Source: Borreliella bissettiae DN127
GTDB taxonomy: Bacteria > Spirochaetota > Spirochaetia > Borreliales > Borreliaceae
NCBI RefSeq assembly: GCF_000222305.1
Contig: NC_015921.1
Location: forward strand, 62,001-126,000
Reading direction: 5' to 3'
Length of the DNA stretch: 64,000 nucleotides
Each line of letters begins with the position of its first letter. Within the stretch, counting starts at the first letter, position 1. Position numbers and translations under genes: made by a program. The notes under the pieces are model-generated. The model did not search any database. It was not told the DNA's origin and saw only the letters and a list, made by a program, of their open reading frames with translations. Positions 57,600 to 64,000 of this stretch are shown piece after piece.

Positions 57600-58382
57600 T
57601 TACTCTCCCCCTTCTTCAATAGAATCACTTTTGTCATTTTTAATTTCAATTTCTTTCATCAAATCTTCTTCATTTAAATTTTCAATTATCTGAATACCAA
57701 CCTCTTTATCACTTTCTAAAATAGCATCAGATATTATTTTGGTAAACAAAGCAACAGAACGAATCGCATCATCATTACCAGGAATTGGACAATCAATAAC
57801 ATCTGGATTACAATTCGTATCAACCACAGAAATAATGGGGATTTTTAATTTTCTAGCTTCATTAATAGCTATCTGTTCTCGCTTAGGATCAATGATAAAA
57901 ATGGCACCAGGAAGTGTTTCCATATCCTTGATACCTGTTAAATTTTTAGCTAGTTTTGATTTTTCACGATTAAGTTGTGAAATTTCTTTTTTACTTATCA
58001 TATCAAAAGTTCCATCAACTTCCATCTTTTCTAGCTTTTTTAATTTTTGAACAGATTTTCTAATCGTATTAAAATTGGAAAGCATGCCCCCAAGCCATCT
58101 ATTGTTCACATATGGCATATCACTTCTTCTTGCTTCTTGTTCTATTATCTCGCTAGCTTGCTTTTTGGTTCCAACAAAAAGCACCTTTTTACCATCTTTT
58201 ATTACCCTTTGAACAAGTTCATAAGAATCTTTAATGCCCTGTAAAGTCTTTTGAAGATCTAAAATATGTATTTCATTTCTCTCGGAAAAAATAAATCTTT
58301 TCATTCTAGGATCAAGTCTTTTTACTTGATGACCAAAATGAACTCCGGCCTCCAATAGGCTCTTCATCGTAACAATTGCCAA
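57600..58382 (-). CDS. rpsB: 30S ribosomal protein S2
   Basis: A 260-residue S2. Signatures: [63 protein letters not shown], and [26 protein letters not shown]. It starts at TTG 58382, 6 bases after AGGAGG. The C-terminal 25 residues are acidic, longer than the E. coli tail. A possible regulatory hairpin lies in its leader at 58413-58432. Confidence 0.97.
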   Translation of the reverse strand: MAIVTMKSLLEAGVHFGHQVKRLDPRMKRFIFSERNEIHILDLQKTLQGIKDSYELVQRVIKDGKKVLFVGTKKQASEIIEQEARRSDMPYVNNRWLGGMLSNFNTIRKSVQKLKKLEKMEVDGTFDMISKKEISQLNREKSKLAKNLTGIKDMETLPGAIFIIDPKREQIAINEARKLKIPIISVVDTNCNPDVIDCPIPGNDDAIRSVALFTKIISDAILESDKEVGIQIIENLNEEDLMKEIEIKNDKSDSIEEGGE

Positions 58383-58412
58383 ATCAACCTCCTATTATCC
58401 TTCTCTTTTACT

Positions 58413-58432
58413 CACCATGAAAACACACGGCG
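58413..58432 (-). promoter_or_regulatory. Hairpin in the rpsB leader, candidate S2 autoregulatory site
   Basis: In the minus-strand leader, CGCCGTG (58426-58432) and CATGGTG (58413-58419) form a 7-pair stem (two G-U) around a 6-base loop, about 30 bases before the rpsB start. It is G/C-rich in an A/T-rich region. rpsB leaders of other bacteria carry structures through which S2 represses its own mRNA. The hairpin is seen; the function is inferred. Confidence 0.4.
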
Positions 58433-58597
58433 GAAATTATCCCTTCTTTTATAAGAATATAATAAAACAATACAATTAATAAGTCCACCTCATTAAAAAT
58501 GAACACTATTCCCTTTAATAAAATTATCAACAAATTATATTAATAAAAAAAATATTAAAAGCTAAGTTAATATCCAACTCTTGAAAAAATCATTTTT

Positions 58598-58876
58598 TTA
58601 CAAATCGTTCTTATTTCTTTCAGAGAATTTAATCAAACCTATTAAAATAACTGACCCCAAAATAGGAAATAAATAAATAACAAAATCTATTTGCCTTTCA
58701 TAATAATCAGAATAGAAAAAAGGAATAAAAAACAGAAATATAATTCCACCTAAAAAGCTTATTAAATAAACTACTAAAAACTTAAAATTCAATATGTTTA
58801 AAAACATAACAAAAAAGCTTACCAAAAAAGAAATAACAATGTTTGTTAAAATTAAATGAGAAAAAAATACTATCAT
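58598..58876 (-). CDS. Small three-helix membrane protein, unknown
   Basis: A 92-residue hydrophobic protein (cf. BB_0124) with three membrane helices (LILTNIVISFLVSFFVMFLNIL, FLVVYLISFLGGIIFLFFIPFF, FVIYLFPILGSVILIGLIKF) and a charged C-terminus (SERNKNDL). AAGGGGGAG lies 3 bases before the ATG. Last gene of the scpA-rluB-cmk-rpsA run, 18 bases after the putative lipoprotein gene. Family not recognised. Confidence 0.55.
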   Translation of the reverse strand: MIVFFSHLILTNIVISFLVSFFVMFLNILNFKFLVVYLISFLGGIIFLFFIPFFYSDYYERQIDFVIYLFPILGSVILIGLIKFSERNKNDL

Positions 58877-58894
58877 GCTCCCCCTTAAAAATAA

Positions 58895-59647
58895 CTAATC
58901 AGATAAACTAAATCCTGACAAATCTCCAAGATTAATAAGAACGCTATAAGCATCATCAACAATGCTGCCTACACCCATAACAAAAATTGCCAAATTATAC
59001 TTAGGGGCAATATCTTTTGTAAAAAAATCCTCATTTATATGTTTTAGATCAATTGGCCTTTTTTCTTTGTCTGAAAAATTGGACTTTTTAATAGATTTTG
59101 AAAAACCCACATATTCTCCTTTGTCAATATAGGACCTATATATGTTTTTCTTTTCAAGAATAACAGATGAAGAAGTAATTCCATTTCTCACAATAATAAA
59201 AGCCTCACCAGGAACATCCTTTCTTAATTCCCCAAAATTTATTTCAAAATATAAAGGCAACTTGTTATCTACCCATTCTTTATTTAATTTAAAAACAGGT
59301 TTACCCGAATAAACAGTAGAACTCAAATTTATTTTATAAAATCCTCTATTATTAAATTCACTAACATTGTCAAAAACACCCTTTAAGGCCTCAAAATCTT
59401 TTTCTACGCTTTTTTGAAAACTGCTTATGTGATAATTGGCACCTTCCGGGTAAAATTTGTAATATATATCAAAACCTCTTAATTTACCAGCTGCTTGATT
59501 GGAAAAATAACCTGCTGGTAAAAAAAAAGCTACAGAATCTCTTGAAATTCGATTGTCAACCTTTTCTGGTGAAGGAAGTATTAAAATATTGTCAAGACCA
59601 CACCCAAAAAACCCCATACAAAATACAAAATATAAGATAACAAAAAT
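58895..59647 (-). CDS. Putative lipoprotein, probable ATT start
   Basis: Unknown family (cf. BB_0125). The first conventional start is ATG 59617, giving 240 residues that begin MGFFGCGLDN with no Shine-Dalgarno. An in-frame stop at 59675-59677 bounds the frame, and no ATG, GTG or TTG lies in between. A strong GGGGGAGG (59655-59662) is followed 7 bases later by ATT (59645-59647) in frame. Starting there adds FVILYFVFC and produces a signal peptide with a lipobox-like GFFG-C (Cys16). The n-region lacks Lys/Arg, which is odd for Borrelia lipoproteins. The mature part is soluble and mixed alpha/beta. A protein with either start is credible; the longer fits the ribosome site better. Confidence 0.5.
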   Translation of the reverse strand: MFVILYFVFCMGFFGCGLDNILILPSPEKVDNRISRDSVAFFLPAGYFSNQAAGKLRGFDIYYKFYPEGANYHISSFQKSVEKDFEALKGVFDNVSEFNNRGFYKINLSSTVYSGKPVFKLNKEWVDNKLPLYFEINFGELRKDVPGEAFIIVRNGITSSSVILEKKNIYRSYIDKGEYVGFSKSIKKSNFSDKEKRPIDLKHINEDFFTKDIAPKYNLAIFVMGVGSIVDDAYSVLINLGDLSGFSLSD

Positions 59648-59674
59648 TATAAAACCTCCCCCAAAATATACAAA

Positions 59675-60286
59675 TTAATTTTGCTTAAGTTCTAAAATTT
59701 TATTATTTGCTATATTTATATACAAATTATTTTCATACGGGAACTTAACAATCTCTTCATATACTTTAACAGCAAGATCTTTATCTTTTTCTTCAATCAA
59801 TATTGCCTTACTCAAAAGAGCTCTTATCTTTAAAAAATTCAAACTAGTACTATTGATAAGATCTTCATAAACTAACAAAGCATCTTCTTTTAATCCCATT
59901 TTTTCATAAACTGCAGCTTTATTAAGAAAAGCAATTTCACTTTCAACACCTTTGGCCTTAATAACAATATCTAAATCTTTAATAGCCTCATCATACTGTG
60001 CTTGGCTTTGGAAATAAACAGCTCTGGCCAAATAAAACCTTGAAATAAAATAAGATGAAATTTCTTTTTCTTTTGCAATAAGTTCCTTTATCCTAAGAAA
60101 TATTTTCTCTCTCTCTTTGGTATCATTTTCTTTTAAATAATCATTTAAATCTTTTTCAAGATTTTCTACTATTTCTCCGCCACTCTTTACATAATCTTTA
60201 CCTAAAGAATTATAAAAAACAACAATAACAGATACAAACACAAAAATAATAGCAACAAAGAAAAATAAAAGCTTATTTTTAGCCAT
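59675..60286 (-). CDS. Membrane-anchored TPR protein
   Basis: A 203-residue protein (cf. BB_0126). One N-terminal helix (KLLFFFVAIIFVFVSVIVVFYNS) anchors it; the rest consists of TPR pairs (FYLARAVYFQSQAQYDEAIKDLDIVIKAKG, AFLNKAAVYEKMGLKEDALLVYEDLIN). It overlaps the rpsA stop (TAATG). Resembles YfgM/TPR_21-like periplasmic scaffolds in layout, but I cannot assign it to that family. Partner unknown. Confidence 0.65.
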   Translation of the reverse strand: MAKNKLLFFFVAIIFVFVSVIVVFYNSLGKDYVKSGGEIVENLEKDLNDYLKENDTKEREKIFLRIKELIAKEKEISSYFISRFYLARAVYFQSQAQYDEAIKDLDIVIKAKGVESEIAFLNKAAVYEKMGLKEDALLVYEDLINSTSLNFLKIRALLSKAILIEEKDKDLAVKVYEEIVKFPYENNLYINIANNKILELKQN

Positions 60287-61941
60287 TATTCATCCCTCTT
60301 TAGCAAATTTTCAAATGGCTTATAAGATTCCTCATCATTGCCCTTAAACAAATAAGAAGAAATCTCTTCTCTTGATCTTTGATTTTCATACTCCCTGTAA
60401 GAGAGCAGCACCGATTTGTCTTTAGAGTCAATGCTTGTTATTACCACTTTAAGTTTGTCTCCAACATTTAATTTTTCGAAAGTTTCTAAACTAGATTCTT
60501 TTGTATCCCCCAATTGAATTTTACTAATAAATCCCATTATTTTATTATAAACTCTTACTTGAAAGCCTTTTGATTTTTTCTCTACAATCTCAACCTCAAT
60601 AGCATCGCCTTTTTTATAGCTTTTAGAAAAATCTTCCCAAGGACTTTCTTCTAGCTGTTTAATTCCTAATCTAACACTTCTCTTTCGTCTGTCAACTTCA
60701 AGCACTTTGCCATTAACTAAATCACCTATCTTGAAATATTCTTCAGGATCAATCTCTTCAAGCCAAGAAATATCAAACTTGCTAACATAAGCATCTATAC
60801 CTTCTTCAATATTTACAAAAGCGCCCGCTTTTGTAATATTAGTAACAACTCCTTGAACAACTCTCCCAATAGGATATTTCTCGGTCAATCTCTCCCAGGG
60901 ATTCTCATTGATCTGTTTAATACCTAGGGATATTTTTTTATTTTCTTTATCTATCTCTAAAACCTTAACTTCTACAATCTGGCCAAGTTTTATTAATTCT
61001 TGAGGGCTTTTTATTACTCTTATCCAAGAAAAATTACTTATATGCAAAAATCCTGACAATTCGCTGTCAAGCTCAATAACGGCCCCAAAAGGCAAAATTT
61101 TTACAACTTTCCCTTTTACAATGCTATCAATTTTATATTTAACATCCACAGAATCCCAAGGATTTGCTTTTAAAGCCTTAAGAGACAATTCCATTTTGCC
61201 TGTTTGTGGGTTTATCTTAATAATTTTCAACTTTAGCTTATCACCAACTCTAACAAAATCTTCAATATTTTCAACTTGATTAAAGGCAATATTTCTTTTA
61301 TGCAAAATTCCTGTAACAAAATTTTTAATTTTTACAATAGCACCATATTCTGTAATACGCTCAACAACACCATCAACAATATCTTCTTCATTGTAAGAAC
61401 TTACTAGCTCTATTCTTTTAGCGAGATCTCTTTCTTTTTCTAAAGTGCGCCTATCAAGAATAAGTCTCAAACCGTCCGCTTCGCTTGCTTCAAGGATATA
61501 AAATTCAACAACAGAACCTCTTTTTAATTTCTCATCCTTAGACTTAGAGCTTAAATAAAAAGGCATAAAGCCAGAAACATTTTCATTAATTTGAATCTTA
61601 TAACCATTTGGAAGTTCAACCAACACTTTGCCTTTAATTACTTTTTTATTTTGAATATATTCATATACTTTATCTTGAAAATTTAAAGAATCAAGCTTTT
61701 CAACACTTAAAATAAGACCCAATTCTCCGCCCATTCTTACAACGATTGCTTCAAGTTTATCACCAATTTTGGGAACATTTTCAAATTCTTCAATCTTGAT
61801 AAAGCCTTCCGATTTATAACCAATATCTACTAGAACATAATCCTTCATAATATTAACAACCGTCCCAGAAACACGACTTCCAAGTTCTACTCTTTCAAGT
61901 ACTTTCAAATAATTTTCTTGTAAATCTTTTTGATTTTCCAT
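60286..61941 (-). CDS. rpsA: 30S ribosomal protein S1
   Basis: A 551-residue S1 with six S1/OB repeats: VSGTVVNIMKDYVLVDIGYKSEGFI; a degenerate second; DGVVERITEYGAIVKI; KGKVVKILPFGAVIELDSELSGFLHIS; QGVVTNITKAGAFVNIEEGIDAYVS; and a sixth diverged one. It feeds mRNA to the 30S subunit. I start at ATG 61941 (MENQKDLQENYLK), 5 bases after AGAGG and just after the cmk stop, not at the GTG 61947 within cmk. Being SD-rich elsewhere, this genome also has apparent leaderless mRNAs, which do not need S1. Confidence 0.95.
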   Translation of the reverse strand: MENQKDLQENYLKVLERVELGSRVSGTVVNIMKDYVLVDIGYKSEGFIKIEEFENVPKIGDKLEAIVVRMGGELGLILSVEKLDSLNFQDKVYEYIQNKKVIKGKVLVELPNGYKIQINENVSGFMPFYLSSKSKDEKLKRGSVVEFYILEASEADGLRLILDRRTLEKERDLAKRIELVSSYNEEDIVDGVVERITEYGAIVKIKNFVTGILHKRNIAFNQVENIEDFVRVGDKLKLKIIKINPQTGKMELSLKALKANPWDSVDVKYKIDSIVKGKVVKILPFGAVIELDSELSGFLHISNFSWIRVIKSPQELIKLGQIVEVKVLEIDKENKKISLGIKQINENPWERLTEKYPIGRVVQGVVTNITKAGAFVNIEEGIDAYVSKFDISWLEEIDPEEYFKIGDLVNGKVLEVDRRKRSVRLGIKQLEESPWEDFSKSYKKGDAIEVEIVEKKSKGFQVRVYNKIMGFISKIQLGDTKESSLETFEKLNVGDKLKVVITSIDSKDKSVLLSYREYENQRSREEISSYLFKGNDEESYKPFENLLKRDE

Positions 61942-61943
61942 TC

Positions 61944-62609
61944 TCACCTCTCTCTTACTTTTTTCAAATTAAACTTTTTTATTATAATATTACACACATC
62001 GTCTAATCCTTTGTAGCTTGTATCAAGGTAAAAAACCCCTTTTGATAATTTTAACTTACCATATTGTTTTTTCTTGTCAACATCATCTCTTCTTTTAAGA
62101 GTGCGCTCTAATTCTTCTAAAGTCTCATTCCCATTTCTTTGCTCATATCGCCTCAAAGCTCGAACTTTAACAGAAGCATCAAGATATATTTTAAATTCAG
62201 ATTCTGGAAAAACTACAGTAGTAATATCTCTACCTTCTATTATATAATTATCATCGCTAAATTTAACAACCTCTCTCAATTTTTTATTCACAATGTTTCT
62301 TATTCCAACATAAGAAGAATAAAAAGAAACTTGAAAATCAATCTTATCATTTAAAATTTGATTTTCAACATTCTCTCCATTAAGCAAAAAGGTGGAATTA
62401 TTAAAACTTATATCATTCTCAAGAATCAAATCTAAAAGACTATCCTCACTAATAAAATCACTACTACTCATAAGAGATCTTTGAGCAATTAAAGTTATTA
62501 TCCTATAAAGATGCCCAGAACTGATAAATTTATAGTTCAGCCTTACGCCAAGCTCTCTTGCAATTGAGCTTTTTCCTGATGCTGAAGGCCCATCAATTGC
62601 TATTATCAT
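61944..62609 (-). CDS. cmk: Cytidylate kinase
   Basis: A 221-residue kinase converting CMP/dCMP to the diphosphates. Motifs: IAIDGPSASGKSSIAREL (P-loop), YKFISSGHLYRIITL (CMP site), IIEGRDITTVVFPESEFKIYLDAS and LKRRDDVDKKK. GGAG lies 7 bases before the ATG, inside the 3' end of rluB (17-base overlap). The cmk-rpsA pairing is widespread. Confidence 0.95.
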   Translation of the reverse strand: MIIAIDGPSASGKSSIARELGVRLNYKFISSGHLYRIITLIAQRSLMSSSDFISEDSLLDLILENDISFNNSTFLLNGENVENQILNDKIDFQVSFYSSYVGIRNIVNKKLREVVKFSDDNYIIEGRDITTVVFPESEFKIYLDASVKVRALRRYEQRNGNETLEELERTLKRRDDVDKKKQYGKLKLSKGVFYLDTSYKGLDDVCNIIIKKFNLKKVRER

Positions 62610-63342
62610 TTAATTTCTCCAGCTTGGATTTTAAACTATTTATCTTAGACAAAGGAACAATTTTTACTTGACCTTCCTTTAAACTATCCAAATTAATATT
62701 GCCAATTCTAATTCTATGAATTTTTTTTAAAAAAATATTTTTGCTCAAAAATACTTTTCTTATTTCTCTATTTTTCCCTTCGTCTAAAATCAATCTAGCA
62801 GAATTTTTATTTAAAATTTCATAAGATTTTAATTTAAAAAATTCTTTTTTTACCTTTATACCCGATTTAAAAGAAATAAGCAAATTTTCATCAATATCTT
62901 TTTTTGATTCAATAATATATTCTCTTTCAACTTTTCGCCTTGGGTGAATAATATCATTTGCAAATTTACCATCATTGGTAAATAATAAAAGTCCAGAGCT
63001 TTTAAAATCAAGCCTACCGATTGAAAACACACGCTCTTTAAATAAAGGTTGAACCAAAGATATTGCTAACTTTCTTCCATTAACATCAAAATTGGAACAT
63101 AAGTAATTTTTAGGCTTGTTAAGAGCTAGATAAATTTTATTATTACTTTGAAAATCTTTAAAAACAAAAATCTGTTTTTTATAAATTATTCTGTCTCCTA
63201 AAGCCACTTTATCTCCAAGCTTAGCAATAGCGTTATTAACTCTTACAAGCCTCTTTTTTATCAGCTCCTCGCAAAATCTTCTTGACCCTACTCCCTTTTC
63301 AGCTAAAAAAACATGAACTCTGGGGGTTTTAAGTGCAATCAT
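62593..63342 (-). CDS. rluB: Pseudouridine synthase RluB/RsuA family
   Basis: A 249-residue rRNA pseudouridine synthase. The N-terminal S4 RNA-binding domain (RVHVFLAEKGVGSRRFCEELIKKRLVRVNN) leads to the catalytic domain with Asp in IGRLDFKSSGLLLFTND and the later REYIIESKK and LILDEGKNREIRKVF motifs. By context (between scpA and cmk) it is RluB, which modifies 23S rRNA near the peptidyl-transferase centre. It overlaps scpA by 14 bases; GAGG lies about 10 bases before the ATG. Confidence 0.92.
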   Translation of the reverse strand: MIALKTPRVHVFLAEKGVGSRRFCEELIKKRLVRVNNAIAKLGDKVALGDRIIYKKQIFVFKDFQSNNKIYLALNKPKNYLCSNFDVNGRKLAISLVQPLFKERVFSIGRLDFKSSGLLLFTNDGKFANDIIHPRRKVEREYIIESKKDIDENLLISFKSGIKVKKEFFKLKSYEILNKNSARLILDEGKNREIRKVFLSKNIFLKKIHRIRIGNINLDSLKEGQVKIVPLSKINSLKSKLEKLNDNSN

Positions 63343-64000
63343 TAATTTTACAACCTCGATACAACACTAATTTATGATTCAAATATCCTAAATTTATAAT
63401 ATTAAGCATTTTGCACTCAAGAGATACTAAAAAATAAGAAAATCTCTCAAAAGAATAATTATCGGCATTTAAATCTAAAAGAGAATCAAAAATTACACTA
63501 CTCTCTTTATTTAAAATAGAAATAATTTTCATCTTTTTTTCAAAAATTTTCAATTCATATTTATTGCAAAGGGGTTTAAATTTTTTATCACACAAAAAAT
63601 TTTTATTAATAACTTTTTTCTTTAATGCGTCAGACTTTCTCTTCAAATTTTTCCTTTTATTATTATCATTAGCAATAAAATTAATATTTTTAACAGAATT
63701 CTCACTACCGCCAGAAATAAATTTTTCAATCATTTTTGAGTCATAAAATTTAAAATTCTTCGTTTCACTTAATTGTAATTTTTTATTTTCTCTATTCTTG
63801 CTATAACATATTAATCTTTGCATAACTTTGCGATCAGCTTTATCTTTGTATTCAGGCTTCAGTGGAAATAAAATTTGAGTTTTCCAATAAAACAAATTAT
63901 TAGCAAGATAAAAAAAATCGATTAATCCTCTAATGCTTATATTAAGGTCACCTGAAACAACTATAAATTGTTCAATTATTTGATTTAAACTCAAAGTCTT
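63329..64000 (-). CDS. scpA: ScpA-like kleisin (partial, 5' end outside window)
   Basis: The frame is open to the window edge (223 codons visible), so the start lies outside; a TTG at 63994 is in mid-domain. It follows B. subtilis ScpA in order. LSLNQIIEQFIVVSGDLNISI and FYLANNLFYWKTQILFPLKPE match the N-terminal helical domain that binds the SMC neck (EYLVMAATLLSIKSRMLLPK), RKVMQRLICYSKNRENKK matches ELIERLIEYRKYKSA, and the end (KMKIISILNKESSVIFDSLLD, FSYFLVSLECKMLNIINLGYL) matches the winged helix that caps the SMC head. The middle linker is Lys/Asn-rich. Context (scpA, rluB, cmk, rpsA) agrees, but scpB is missing. Identified by eye. Confidence 0.7.
   Translation of the reverse strand, partial: KTLSLNQIIEQFIVVSGDLNISIRGLIDFFYLANNLFYWKTQILFPLKPEYKDKADRKVMQRLICYSKNRENKKLQLSETKNFKFYDSKMIEKFISGGSENSVKNINFIANDNNKRKNLKRKSDALKKKVINKNFLCDKKFKPLCNKYELKIFEKKMKIISILNKESSVIFDSLLDLNADNYSFERFSYFLVSLECKMLNIINLGYLNHKLVLYRGCKINDCT

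Overview
The window is chromosomal DNA of a Lyme-group Borrelia (Borreliella). It is very A+T-rich, genes are packed with 4-20 base overlaps, and it carries spirochete hallmarks: a V-type ATPase operon in place of F1Fo, a SufS/SufU pair, a LolCDE set, HtrA, and the rpsF-ssb-rpsR-rplI-dnaB cluster. From memory, the gene order matches BB_0067 to BB_0130 of B. burgdorferi B31; I could not check this or decide the species. I see no rRNA, tRNA, CRISPR array, insertion sequence or prophage. No gene-free stretch exceeds 300 bases; the longest are 58383-58597, 52385-52586 and 31912-32097.

Layout. 1-1014 (minus): partial M24 aminopeptidase P. 1128-15678 (plus): HAD phosphatase, M29 aminopeptidase, DUF212 membrane protein, an unknown membrane protein, an Rnf-like pair (an RnfC-RnfD fusion and an RnfA/E-like subunit) with no visible cofactor cysteines, prfB with its programmed +1 frameshift, a PEGA-like protein, ftsY, a repeat protein and lolC-lolD-lolE. 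15689-17297 (minus): two small unknown genes. 17481-20822 (plus): sufS, sufU, comM. 20851-31911 (minus): ldh, lepA, a TPR protein and the V-ATPase operon (E, DUF2764, A, B, D, I, K). 32098-36524 (minus): murI-rsgA-mutS2-small protein. 36688-38572 (plus): asnS and a small exported protein. 38569-45948 (minus): phosphoribosyltransferase, htrA, map, TPR protein, nusB, SurA-like isomerase, thiolase. 46086-47450 (plus): barrel-like exported protein. 47454-52384 (minus): dnaB cluster and a glucose-family PTS permease. 52587-53288 (plus): hemolysin III family. 53297-64000 (minus): rseP-cdsA-uppS-frr-tsf-rpsB, then a TPR protein, a lipoprotein and a small membrane protein downstream of scpA-rluB-cmk-rpsA.

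How they fit together. Translation (prfB, lepA, frr, tsf, rpsB, rpsA, asnS, S6/S18/L9), envelope building and export (ftsY, LolCDE, rseP, cdsA, uppS, murI, SurA-like, HtrA) and sodium/energy functions (V-ATPase, Rnf-like pair, PTS, ldh) dominate. Genes from about 20.8 kb onward lie mainly on the minus strand.

Most notable: (1) the Rnf-like pair has lost the Fe-S cysteines, fitting an organism reported to do without iron; (2) the unnamed gene at the right edge is a recognisable ScpA kleisin in the classic scpA-(scpB)-rluB-cmk-rpsA order with scpB missing; (3) lepA has no ATG, GTG or TTG available and must start at a rare codon, probably ATT, and a lipoprotein gene at 59.6 kb may do the same; (4) several genes lacking a Shine-Dalgarno have a -10 box 6-7 bases before the ATG, which predicts leaderless mRNAs; (5) the V-ATPase rotor subunit carries the Na+-ligand set.
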